A program made the translations under genes and the position numbers. A DNA stretch of 44,234 nucleotides, taken from the NCBI GenBank assembly GCA_002840845.1, contig PHCS01000028.1:1-44234 (forward strand). The letters run 5' to 3'. Below, in pieces: positions 7,421 through 15,823 of the stretch. The notes beneath the pieces are model-generated. The model saw only the letters and a program-made list of their open reading frames with translations, was not told the origin of the DNA and did no database searches. Each line of letters starts with the position of its first letter. Positions within the stretch are counted from its first letter, which is position 1. The stretch is from Betaproteobacteria bacterium HGW-Betaproteobacteria-14. GTDB taxonomy: Bacteria > Pseudomonadota > Gammaproteobacteria > Burkholderiales > Rhodocyclaceae.

Positions 7421-9607
7421 TCAGTATTTGACTCGCGCATAATAGGTACGCTCCGATGCCTCGCGTGCCTCGCGCAGCGTGCGGATGCCCATTTCTGCCA
7501 GCAAGGGGATCATCTTGAGGAAGACCTCTCCGGTAACAATGGCGTCTCCAAGCGCCGTGTGCCGGCCGATGACGCTTATGCCGAGGCGTTCGCAGATCGC
7601 CTCCAGTTTGTGCGACTCCTGGTTGGGATGGATCACCGCCGAGAGCAGGAGGGTATCCAGAACCGGTTTGCGGAAACGAATACCGGTCAGCTCCTCCTTC
7701 AGCTGCAGAAAACGCATGTCGAAAGCTGCGTTGTGCGCCACGAGCACTGTGTCGTCGCAAAACGCGTAGAAGGACGGTAGAACCTGGTCTATCGTCGGCT
7801 GACCGACCAGCATTTCCTCGGTGATGCCATGGATGGGGATACCCTCGGGCCGCAAGGGACGGCGAGGATCGACCAGCTGATCGATGCTCTCACTGCGTAG
7901 CAGGCGCCCATTGACGATCCGCGTCGCTCCGATCTGGATGATCTCATCGCCTGCCGATGGCTCCAGCCCTGTCGTTTCGGTGTCGAAAACGGTATAAGTC
8001 AGATCCGTCAGCATACGGTCATCCAGGGCCAGACTTTCCTCGGACTGCTGGAAAAGGTCGAAATCGTAGTACTCGGGCCGGCTCTCAGCATGCCGCAGCA
8101 TGGCAATGTCAGTCTCCTTGGGCACTGCGGCCGGAACAAGAAGGCGGATGAATGATTTGTGGGATGCCTTCTCGCGCTCAAACCATATTTCACCGCCGTG
8201 ACGCTCAATAACCTCACGCAAGCTCAATGGGCTATTTACCCCGGCTGCGCTCATAGGCTCGATTTCCCAGGCAAGCAGCGTCTGACTGCTCATCACGGCG
8301 CCTGACCAGACCATGTCGATGTGCGCCAAGCGGCCGGCGGGTTCCAGACGAAAGCGGATTTCACGAATGCCGTATTCATCCTTCAGGCGCGACGCAAGGT
8401 AGGTCAGTCCCTGCACCAGGGTGAAGCTGTCCACCTTGACCCATAGCCCAGCCGCCATCGACTCCAACTTGGTATTGAGATTCAGCTTATTCTCGATACG
8501 GCGCCGTACCGCCTCGACAAGGTCCTCCCCGAGCATTTCCTCCAGTGGCCAGCGAGTCTTGAGTGCTTCCGAGAATTCCGTGACCGTGCGATCAAGACGC
8601 TGTCCCATTGCACTCACTTCATCGCGGATAATTCCGAAAAAGCGATCGCGTTGAGCGGACTCCATGTCCGGGTATTCGAGCAGGCTCTCAACGGCCGCAC
8701 GGACATTGCCGAGTGATGCGCGGCTGCCTTCGGTAAGAGACTGCAGCAGATCGTTTCGTTGGGCCTCGATCTCGAAATTACGTGTCACATTGTCAAGCAT
8801 CAGGATATAGCCTGCGATGGCGCTATCGCTCGGTCCGACTTCGCCTTCCTCCCTGGAGGCGCCCAGCACAGGCGCCATCTGCACCCGAATCAGCTGACCG
8901 GCACGACTGGTTGTGACGAAATTGGCAACGGGCTGCAGGCTGCCTCTCGCCATTCTTTGCTGGATGTTCTCCAGCGCGTGGGAAATCAGGCCTCGCTCCA
9001 GAACCGCAAAAATCGATCGCCCCAGGCCGATCAGTCCCGCGTTGGCAGCAGCATCGCCCTCGGACAGTGCCTTGAACTGCAAGCGCGCACGATTGTTGTA
9101 CAGCAGGATGCGCCCTTCAAGATTGCACACGACAACGCTCTGCGTCAGTTCCGACATGAGCGCGGCAAGACGATTTCTTTCTTCCTCAACCGAGGATCTT
9201 GCCTCGCGAATCCGGTTCTCGACATCACGCTGGAGCAACTCCCTCTGATCTGCGAGTGCATTGACGACCTGTGCCAGAGTGCGAATCTCCGGTGCGCCGA
9301 TCTCTTGCAGCCTCAGCCCCGGATTGGCATTGACCATCACCAATGCCTGTTCGCGCAACGCCAGCGGAGCCAATACGTAGGAACGATAGATTGCATGCAC
9401 GATCATGCCAAGCACAGCCCAGGTCATGAGGATGAACAATACCGAGAGCCCTATTCGTGGCATCAGGATGGCCATGAGCGCCTCACGCTCCTCCCCCTTC
9501 ATGACCGCCCATAGAATTGCGCCCAGTGCACTGAACAGCACTGCCAGCAATATATAGATACCCGCAAGGACGAAGGCCAGCTTGTATCGGCCGAAAAGTG
9601 CTGCCAT
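7421..9607 (-). CDS. Membrane PAS/pseudokinase fused to DEDDh 3'-5' exonuclease
   Basis: Protein of 728 residues starting MAALFGRYKLAFVLAG. Two N-terminal membrane segments (about 8-35 and 50-80) are followed by a HAMP/coiled-coil-like stretch, a PAS-like domain (SVVVCNLEGRILLYNNRARL) and a region with histidine-kinase topology. The phospho-histidine box reads SRASLGNVRAAVESLL with no histidine, and the ATP-lid glycine boxes are lost. It therefore looks like a pseudokinase. The last 190 residues are a complete DnaQ-like exonuclease: VFDTETTG (D542, E544), HNAAFD (D about 630) and HTALGDA (H683, D688). The ATG overlaps the receiver stop (TGATG), so translation is coupled. Fusion of a membrane sensor to an exonuclease suggests a signal-controlled nuclease acting on RNA or small nucleotides. 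That role is inferred. Confidence 0.85.
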   Translation of the reverse strand: MAALFGRYKLAFVLAGIYILLAVLFSALGAILWAVMKGEEREALMAILMPRIGLSVLFILMTWAVLGMIVHAIYRSYVLAPLALREQALVMVNANPGLRLQEIGAPEIRTLAQVVNALADQRELLQRDVENRIREARSSVEEERNRLAALMSELTQSVVVCNLEGRILLYNNRARLQFKALSEGDAAANAGLIGLGRSIFAVLERGLISHALENIQQRMARGSLQPVANFVTTSRAGQLIRVQMAPVLGASREEGEVGPSDSAIAGYILMLDNVTRNFEIEAQRNDLLQSLTEGSRASLGNVRAAVESLLEYPDMESAQRDRFFGIIRDEVSAMGQRLDRTVTEFSEALKTRWPLEEMLGEDLVEAVRRRIENKLNLNTKLESMAAGLWVKVDSFTLVQGLTYLASRLKDEYGIREIRFRLEPAGRLAHIDMVWSGAVMSSQTLLAWEIEPMSAAGVNSPLSLREVIERHGGEIWFEREKASHKSFIRLLVPAAVPKETDIAMLRHAESRPEYYDFDLFQQSEESLALDDRMLTDLTYTVFDTETTGLEPSAGDEIIQIGATRIVNGRLLRSESIDQLVDPRRPLRPEGIPIHGITEEMLVGQPTIDQVLPSFYAFCDDTVLVAHNAAFDMRFLQLKEELTGIRFRKPVLDTLLLSAVIHPNQESHKLEAICERLGISVIGRHTALGDAIVTGEVFLKMIPLLAEMGIRTLREAREASERTYYARVKY

Positions 9608-9978
9608 CAAGCCACTTCCAGCAACTGCCGCACCTGCTCGATCAGGTCCTTGGTCGAAAACGGTTTTGTCATATAGGCATCCGCTCCCAAAGCCGTTCCC
9701 TTGGCAACTTCGGTATCGCGTCCCTTGGCCGTCAGCATCACGATTTTCACGGACTGCCATTCCGGTCTGGATCGAATGGTTTGGCAAACCTCAAAGCCGT
9801 TCATCTTGGGCAACATGATGTCGAGCAACACCAGATCCGGCTTCAACTGCTCCATTGCCTGCAATGCGGCCTCGCCGTCACCGGCCACAACCACCTCGAA
9901 TCCCTCGCGCTTCATGAGAAACTCGAGGGACACCACGATGTTCGGCTCGTCATCGACGATCAGTATCCGTTTCGTCAT
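9607..9978 (-). CDS. Single-domain response regulator (receiver only)
   Basis: CheY-like receiver of 123 residues with all phosphorylation residues: acidic pair D9/D10 in LIVDDEPN, phospho-acceptor D53 in LVLLDIMLP, the conserved threonine in MLTAKG and the lysine in MTKPFS. It has no output domain. It starts inside the stop of the symporter-fused kinase (ATGA overlap) and ends with a TGATG overlap into the exonuclease fusion. It is most probably phosphorylated by that kinase and may act on the exonuclease fusion or a distant output. In the better-known CrbS/CrbR and MxtR/ErdR pairs the regulator carries a DNA-binding domain, which is absent here. Confidence 0.92.
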   Translation of the reverse strand: MTKRILIVDDEPNIVVSLEFLMKREGFEVVVAGDGEAALQAMEQLKPDLVLLDIMLPKMNGFEVCQTIRSRPEWQSVKIVMLTAKGRDTEVAKGTALGADAYMTKPFSTKDLIEQVRQLLEVA

Positions 9979-12728
9979 TGTTCAGTTCTCCCCTCCCGGT
10001 GCTCGGCACCGTTACCATTCAAGGGCAGGGTAAAGTAAAAATTCGCGCCCTTGCCCAATTCGCTCATCACACGCAAGCTGCCGCCAAAGTGCTCAATGAT
10101 CTGGCGGCTGATCGGAAGTCCCAATCCGGTTCCCTGGGGTTTGGCGGTCATCGTATCGCCTACCTGGCGGAACTTCTCGAATATGGTCTGCTGATCAGCT
10201 TCGCCAATGCCGGTGCCATTGTCCTGGACATCAACGCGCACAACTCCGTCCCCTGCGGAGAGAGTCACCGTCACCTGTCCCCGCTCCGCCTCGCAGAATT
10301 TAACCGCATTCGAAAGCAGGTTCAGCATAACCTGAATCAAACGGTCACGGTCCGCCTTCACCTTCGGCACGTTTCCGGATAGCACCATGTTCAGCCCGAT
10401 ATGCTTGTCGCTGAAAAGAGACGAGGTCGCCGCAACAGACTCCTCGATGACTTCGTGAAGGTCGATTTCCGATGTATGCCACTCTGCGTTACCGGACTCG
10501 ATCTTGGCCAGATCGAGCACCTGATTGATCAGGCGTGTCAGCCGTTCGGCTTCTCGGACGATGATCGCGAGGAATTTTTTTCTCTCGATCAGGTCAGTTT
10601 TTGGATCTTCCAGCAGTATCTCGGAAAAGGCGCGGATGGAGGTAAGGGGCGTGCGAAGTTCATGCGTGACCGTGGACATGAAATCATCCTTCATGCGGTC
10701 GAGTTCCTTCAGCCGCTCGTTGGCCGCGCGCAGCCCGGAGGTGGCCTCCTCGAGCTCCTGTGATTTCTGTTCCAGCTGTCGCGAATATGCGCGAACCTGC
10801 GATGCCTCATCGAGTATGTTCATGACCTCGTCGATGCCGAGCGGCTCTTCTTTCACCACCGATGCCACGATGACGCGCGCCGAGGCGCCACCGATCGCGC
10901 CTGCCAGCAGGTTCTCGGCGAAATGCACCAGGTCCGGGTTGGCCTCCAGCGCGTCGATCGAGGCAAGGCCGCGACGGCGGGCGTAGGCAAGGAAGGCAGC
11001 GCGCGCGCGATCCGGCCCGAGGAAACGACCGATCAATGGCAGCAACTCCTGAACTTGGGCGCTGCCGCGCCAGAACCGCGTGCCTTCAGCACCAGCAGTG
11101 CGTTTGAATACATCAACGAACATCGTGCCCTGCCCGGTCTCCACGACAGTGGGCCGCACCCGCAACGATATGACTATGTAACAGCCGATATTGGCCAGCA
11201 TGCTCCAGAACAGGCTGTGTGAGATTTCGTCCAGTCCTGCCAGGCCAAACAACTGCTGCGGTTTGAGCAGCGCAACGCCGAACAAGCCCTCCTCGATGAA
11301 ATTTATGGAAAGCCAGCCTGACTTGGCAAAAGACGGCAGCAGAAGCGTATAGGTCCACACGGCAAAACCGGCCAGCAATCCGGAGATTGCCCCCTGACGA
11401 GTCCCTCCCTTCCAGTAGATGCCCCCTATAATCGCCGGCGCGAACTGCGCCACCGCGGCAAAGGATATCAAGCCAATGCCGACCAGCGCATACGCCTCGC
11501 CGGCAGCGCGGAAGTAGATATAGCCCAGCAGCAGAATCAGGGCGATCGCCCAACGGCGAATGGATAGCAGCAGACCCGACAAGTCCTGTTTTTCATGCAG
11601 GCGCAGCCACTTCCAGCGCAGCAGCACAGGCATCGCCAGGTCGTTGCATACCATGGTGGACAGGGCGATGGTCTCGACGATCACCATGCCGGTCGCGGCC
11701 GACAGCCCGCCGATGAAGACGAACAGAGCGAGCGCCTCCTGCCGTTCGGCCATCGGCAACGTCAGCACGAACGTGTCGGCATCGACGCTGCCGTCGGGAA
11801 AATGCATCAGGCCTCCCACGGCAATGGGCAGCACGAATATATTGATGATCAGGAGATAGAGCGGGAACATCCAGATCGCCCGTGCCAAATGCCTTTCATT
11901 CACGTTCTCCACGACGGCGATCTGGAACTGGCGGGGGAGCATGGACAGGAAGGTCAGCGACCACCAGCTGCCATAGCTTGCACCCGTGTCCGCCACTGTC
12001 ATCAGGCTTTTCAATTTTGGCACGGCCTCAACGCGCGAGAAAATGTCGCCGAAGCCGCTGAAGATGCCGTAGGTGACGAAGATTCCCACCGCGAGGAAGG
12101 CCAGCAGCTTGACCACCGACTCGAAGGCGATGGCCGCCACCATGCCCTCGTGGCGTTCGGTGGCATCCAGGTGGCGCGTGCCGAACAGAATGGTGAAGGC
12201 GGCCAGGATCATGGCGATATAGAGTGCGCTGTCCTGCAGCAGCGGCTGTGCGGCGGCCTTGGCCGGCATGACAATCTCCGGGTAATGCAGCAGGATAGTG
12301 AAGCTGTTCGAAACCGCCTTCAATTGCAGCGAGATGTAGGGAACGATGCCTATGACGGCGATCACGGTGACCAGACCGCCAAGCAGCTGGCTCTTGCCAT
12401 AGCGGGAGGATACGAAATCGGCGATGGAAGTGATGCGGTTGGCCTTGCTGATGCGGATGATCTTCAGCATGACGAACCACCACAGCCCGGCCATCAGCGT
12501 CGGGCCGAGGTAGATAGGCAGAAAGCCGATACCCGTCGAGGCGGCACGGCCGACGCTGCCGTAGAACGTCCAGGTGGTGCAATACACTGCCAGCGACAGT
12601 GCGTAGATAGTGGGATTGTCGATCAGCGAGCGCCCGGCATCGGCACGCTTGTCGCCGAAATAGGCAATGGCGAAGAGCACCCCCAGATAGGCGAAGGACA
12701 CGCTCGCGATTACCCAGCCCTGGAGCAT
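9975..12728 (-). CDS. Sodium:solute symporter-fused sensor histidine kinase (CrbS-like)
   Basis: Protein of 917 residues. Residues 1 to about 530 are a sodium/solute symporter module with some 13 membrane helices (LAVYCTTWTFYGSVGRAAS, TERHEGMVAAIAFESVVKLL). A linker and coiled coil follow, then a full histidine kinase: H689 in VTHELRTPLTSIRA, N box NLLSNAVKF, DNGTGIG and GTGLGL. The start MLQGWVIASVSFAYLG at 12728 lies 5 bp after the small membrane gene; the open frame extends upstream but overlaps it. This architecture matches CrbS/MxtR/CbrA sensors. CrbS controls acetyl-CoA synthetase in Vibrio, and acs is the neighbouring gene here, so acetate sensing or uptake is the likely role. Confidence 0.92.
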   Translation of the reverse strand: MLQGWVIASVSFAYLGVLFAIAYFGDKRADAGRSLIDNPTIYALSLAVYCTTWTFYGSVGRAASTGIGFLPIYLGPTLMAGLWWFVMLKIIRISKANRITSIADFVSSRYGKSQLLGGLVTVIAVIGIVPYISLQLKAVSNSFTILLHYPEIVMPAKAAAQPLLQDSALYIAMILAAFTILFGTRHLDATERHEGMVAAIAFESVVKLLAFLAVGIFVTYGIFSGFGDIFSRVEAVPKLKSLMTVADTGASYGSWWSLTFLSMLPRQFQIAVVENVNERHLARAIWMFPLYLLIINIFVLPIAVGGLMHFPDGSVDADTFVLTLPMAERQEALALFVFIGGLSAATGMVIVETIALSTMVCNDLAMPVLLRWKWLRLHEKQDLSGLLLSIRRWAIALILLLGYIYFRAAGEAYALVGIGLISFAAVAQFAPAIIGGIYWKGGTRQGAISGLLAGFAVWTYTLLLPSFAKSGWLSINFIEEGLFGVALLKPQQLFGLAGLDEISHSLFWSMLANIGCYIVISLRVRPTVVETGQGTMFVDVFKRTAGAEGTRFWRGSAQVQELLPLIGRFLGPDRARAAFLAYARRRGLASIDALEANPDLVHFAENLLAGAIGGASARVIVASVVKEEPLGIDEVMNILDEASQVRAYSRQLEQKSQELEEATSGLRAANERLKELDRMKDDFMSTVTHELRTPLTSIRAFSEILLEDPKTDLIERKKFLAIIVREAERLTRLINQVLDLAKIESGNAEWHTSEIDLHEVIEESVAATSSLFSDKHIGLNMVLSGNVPKVKADRDRLIQVMLNLLSNAVKFCEAERGQVTVTLSAGDGVVRVDVQDNGTGIGEADQQTIFEKFRQVGDTMTAKPQGTGLGLPISRQIIEHFGGSLRVMSELGKGANFYFTLPLNGNGAEHREGRTEQ

Positions 12729-12733
12729 CGCCG

Positions 12734-12934
12734 CTAGTCCTCCCGGCGTTCGATGAACCAGGCCATCAGTCCGATCAGCAGCACCCAGACTGCGAATATG
12801 TAGAAGTAAAGCAGCGGGATGTCCAGCAGCTTGGCAGGCTTGTTGAAGAGCGCGATGAGCGGATAGTTGAACATCACGCACCCGAGCAGAAAAATCGCCA
12901 CCAGGCGCTGACCGGTCAAGATGGATCGATTCAT
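12734..12934 (-). CDS. Small two-helix membrane protein of the sensor operon
   Basis: Protein of 66 residues with two hydrophobic helices (about 10-30 and 38-60: VAIFLLGCVMFNYPLIALF and PLLYFYIFAVWVLLIGLMAW) and a charged end IERRED. A GGGGAG ribosome binding site lies just before the ATG. It is the first gene of the acetate-sensor operon, 5 bp before the symporter-kinase. Small two-helix proteins of this kind often accompany SSS-type symporters (for example DUF485/YjcH beside ActP, or DUF4212), so it may be an accessory subunit. I do not recognise a named family with certainty. Confidence 0.82.
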   Translation of the reverse strand: MNRSILTGQRLVAIFLLGCVMFNYPLIALFNKPAKLLDIPLLYFYIFAVWVLLIGLMAWFIERRED

Positions 12935-12975
12935 GTCGCGTCTCCCCTGCAGTTACCTGACACCCATGTCGTTCG

Positions 12976-12981
12976 ATTATA
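12976..12981 (-). promoter_or_regulatory. -10 box (TATAAT) of the acetate-sensor operon
   Basis: On the minus strand a perfect TATAAT lies 41 bp upstream of the ATG of the small membrane gene, in the 75-bp space between that gene and the acs terminator. The -35 region is weak (about CGTTAC at 17 bp). This suggests the sensor operon has its own sigma70 promoter, possibly activator-dependent. Confidence 0.55.
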
Positions 12982-13008
12982 GCGTGGCGAACTGCAGGTA
13001 ACGGGCCG

Positions 13009-13036
13009 AAAAAAAGGGCGCCCGTCGGGCGCCCTT
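13009..13036 (-). terminator. Rho-independent terminator of acs
   Basis: Read on the minus strand, GGGCGCCC, a 3-base loop and GGGCGCCC form an 8-bp GC stem. It is followed directly by a run of seven T residues. It lies 22 bp after the acs stop and before the promoter of the sensor operon, so it separates the two transcription units. Confidence 0.9.
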
Positions 13037-13058
13037 TCCTTGCTGACAGTCGCAACGC

Positions 13059-15026
13059 TCAAAAAGAACTTTCCTTGAGTTGCTGCAGGATGGCAGGGTT
13101 TTCCAGCGTGGTGACGTCCTGCGTGATCTCCTCGCCCTTGGCGATGGAACGCAACAGCCGGCGCATGATCTTGCCGGAGCGGGTCTTCGGCAGGTTGTCG
13201 CCGAAACGAATGTCCTTCGGCTTGGCAATGGCGCCGATCTCCTTGGCGACATGGGCGCGCAAGGTGTCGGCAATCTTCTTCGCGTCGGCCCCAGAGGGGC
13301 GGGCTTGCTTGAGCACCACGAAGGCGGACACGGCCTCGCCGGTCAGATCGTCGGGACGGCCGACGACGGCGGCTTCCGCCACAAGGGGATGGGCGACCAG
13401 GGCCGATTCGATTTCCATCGTGCCGAGACGGTGCCCGGAGACGTTGAGCACGTCGTCGATGCGCCCCATGATCCAGAAATATCCGTCCAGGTCACGGTTG
13501 GCGCCGTCGCCAGCGAGGTAATACTTGCCGCCAAAGTCTGCCGGATAGTACGACGTCTTGAAGCGTTCGGGATCGCCCCAGATGTTGCGGATCATTGAAG
13601 GCCATGGCTTCTTGATGACCAGAAAGCCGCCCTTGCCGAGTTCCACATCCGCACCGGTTTCGTCCACGATGGCGGCCATGATGCCCGGCAGGGGAAGCGT
13701 GCAAGAGCCGGGCTTGAGCGGCGTCGCACCGGGCAGCGGCGAAATCATGTGCCCCCCGGTTTCCGTCTGCCACCAGGTATCGACGATCGGGCAACGGCCC
13801 TGACCCACTGTGTTGTAGTACCACATCCAGGCTTCCGGGTTGATCGGTTCGCCCACCGTGCCGAGGATGCGAAGAGAAGACAAATTGTAGTTCTTCGGCA
13901 ATTCGGCACCGGCCTTGATGAGCGAGCGGATCGCCGTCGGCGCCGTGTAGAAGATGCTGACTTTATGATCCTGGATCATGCGCCAAAAGCGGCCGGCATC
14001 CGGATAGGTCGGCACGCCTTCGAATATGATCTCGGTCGCACCCATCGCCAGCGGGCCATAGGTGACGTACGTATGGCCAGTAACCCAGCCGACGTCAGCC
14101 GTGCACCAGAAGATATCGTTCGACTTGACGTCGAACACCCACTTCATGCTCATGACCGCGCCAAGCAGGTAGCCGCCGCTGGAATGCTGCACGCCTTTCG
14201 GCTTGCCGGTCGAGCCTGATGTATACAGGATAAACAGCGGATGCTCGGCACCCACGGGTGTGGGTGGGCATTCGTCGGGCAGGCCCTCCTCCAGGTCATG
14301 CCACCAGATGTCATGGGTAGTATTCCAAGTCACCTCGCCGCCGGTGCGCTTGTATACGATGACCTTCTCAATGCAACCGCAGCCTCCGAGCCCAAGCGCC
14401 TCATCTACAGCCGGCTTGAGTGCCATCTCCTTGCCACCGCGATATTGCCCGTCGGCCGTGATGACCAACTTGGCCTTGGCATCAATGATGCGTTCCTGCA
14501 CGCTCTTTGCCGAGAAACCGCCGAAAACCACGGAATGAATCGCGCCGATGCGGGCGCAGGCCTGCATCGCCACCACCGCCTCGATGGACATCGGCAGATA
14601 AATGAGCACACGGTCGCCCTTGGCCACGCCCAGCCGCTTCAGGCCATTGGCGAAGCGGCAAACGCGGTGATAGAGCTCCTTGTAGGTGATCTTCGTCACC
14701 TGGCCGTTGTCGGCCTCGAAAATCAGGGCTGTCTTGTGCGGTTTCGATTCGAGGTGGCGGTCGAGGCAGTTGTAGGAAACATTGAGTTCGCCGTCCTCAA
14801 ACCAAGTATAAAAAGGAGCGTTGGACTGGTCCAGCACCTTGGTGAACTGCTTATGCCAGATCATGTTGTCACGGGCTATCTTGCCCCAGAATCCCTCATA
14901 GTCCTTTTCGCTCTTGGCGTACAACTCCAAGTAGGCCTCCATGCCGGATACGTTGGCCTGGGCAACGCATTCGGGGGAAGGCGGGAATACGCGGGTTTCG
15001 TTCAAGACCGATTCGATCGTGGACAT
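13059..15026 (-). CDS. acs: Acetyl-CoA synthetase
   Basis: AMP-forming acetate:CoA ligase of 655 residues that makes acetyl-CoA from acetate, ATP and CoA. It carries the ANL-family P-loop [13 protein letters not shown], the acetate-pocket WWQTETGG, the hinge [15 protein letters not shown] and the C-terminal [11 protein letters not shown]. The lysine of that last motif is the one acetylated by Pat in other bacteria, so post-translational control is plausible. Two ATGs occur at 15032 and 15026. The AGGAG sequence is only 2 bp from the first but 8 bp from the second, so 15026 ([10 protein letters not shown]) is preferred. A terminator follows, then the CrbS-like sensor operon, which probably controls this gene. 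Confidence 0.97.
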   Translation of the reverse strand: MSTIESVLNETRVFPPSPECVAQANVSGMEAYLELYAKSEKDYEGFWGKIARDNMIWHKQFTKVLDQSNAPFYTWFEDGELNVSYNCLDRHLESKPHKTALIFEADNGQVTKITYKELYHRVCRFANGLKRLGVAKGDRVLIYLPMSIEAVVAMQACARIGAIHSVVFGGFSAKSVQERIIDAKAKLVITADGQYRGGKEMALKPAVDEALGLGGCGCIEKVIVYKRTGGEVTWNTTHDIWWHDLEEGLPDECPPTPVGAEHPLFILYTSGSTGKPKGVQHSSGGYLLGAVMSMKWVFDVKSNDIFWCTADVGWVTGHTYVTYGPLAMGATEIIFEGVPTYPDAGRFWRMIQDHKVSIFYTAPTAIRSLIKAGAELPKNYNLSSLRILGTVGEPINPEAWMWYYNTVGQGRCPIVDTWWQTETGGHMISPLPGATPLKPGSCTLPLPGIMAAIVDETGADVELGKGGFLVIKKPWPSMIRNIWGDPERFKTSYYPADFGGKYYLAGDGANRDLDGYFWIMGRIDDVLNVSGHRLGTMEIESALVAHPLVAEAAVVGRPDDLTGEAVSAFVVLKQARPSGADAKKIADTLRAHVAKEIGAIAKPKDIRFGDNLPKTRSGKIMRRLLRSIAKGEEITQDVTTLENPAILQQLKESSF

Positions 15027-15279
15027 CAGCATCTCTCCTCTGGCAAGTACCGGAATAGTGGGCCAACAATACCTGGAATGTCCCGACGGCAGCGAAATTC
15101 ACTGGAAACCGTGGGCAATTCCTCATAAGGAACAACGCATTCCATTCTAGTGAAAGTAGGAATCTATAGAAACAAACTTACGTTCTACTTACATACCTTG
15201 GTCGCCGAATTGTGCTTCTGTCGCATTGCAACATGAATGATAGAATTTCCGCCCTGACATATTTTCTACCGTAAATAAC

Positions 15280-15813
15280 ATGCAGAAATCCACTGAACGG
15301 CCCATCAGGGCGATGGAAGGTTTCATCTTCTGGAGCCGCTGGCTGCAAGCACCGCTCTATTTGGGCCTGATCGTCGCCCAGGGCGTCTATGTCTTTCAGT
15401 TCATGATCGAATTGAGCCATCTCGTCGGCAAGGCAGGCAGCCTGACCGATACCGACGTCATGTTGATCGTACTGGGGCTGATCGACGTGGTCATGATCGC
15501 CAATCTGCTGATCATGGTCATCATCGGCGGCTACGAAACATTCGTGTCGCGCCTGGATCTGCAGGGGCATCCCGACCAGCCGGAATGGCTCTCGCATGTC
15601 AATGCCGGTGTGCTGAAGATCAAGCTGTCCACCGCCATCATCAGCATCTCTTCGATCCACCTGCTGAAGACCTTCATCAACGCGGAAAACATCCCCGACA
15701 AGACCATTCTCTGGCAGGTGGCGATTCACGTCACATTTCTTGTTTCAGCCCTGACGATGGCCTGGACCGACAAGATCATGACCAGTTCGCTGGTCATGGC
15801 AAGGAAGCATTGA
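15280..15813 (+). CDS. YqhA/UPF0114 family membrane protein (TIGR00645)
   Basis: Inner-membrane protein of 177 residues with about four hydrophobic helices. Conserved pieces match E. coli Yqh[44 protein letters not shown] and [17 protein letters not shown]. The function of the family is unknown. The ATG at 15280 has no strong ribosome binding site. The gene is divergent from acs across 253 bp, and the class I fumarase starts 10 bp after its stop, so those two are probably co-transcribed. I found no convincing promoter in the acs/yqhA gap. Confidence 0.9.
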   Translation: MQKSTERPIRAMEGFIFWSRWLQAPLYLGLIVAQGVYVFQFMIELSHLVGKAGSLTDTDVMLIVLGLIDVVMIANLLIMVIIGGYETFVSRLDLQGHPDQPEWLSHVNAGVLKIKLSTAIISISSIHLLKTFINAENIPDKTILWQVAIHVTFLVSALTMAWTDKIMTSSLVMARKH

Positions 15814-15823
15814 AAGGCTAATC

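Noticed and set aside
15027-15279. Sigma54 or CRP-type promoter between acs and the YqhA-like gene
   Set aside because: No GG-N10-GC pair of the -24/-12 type and no convincing -35/-10 pair was found on either strand. The region is A/T-richer than its surroundings but nothing specific can be supported.
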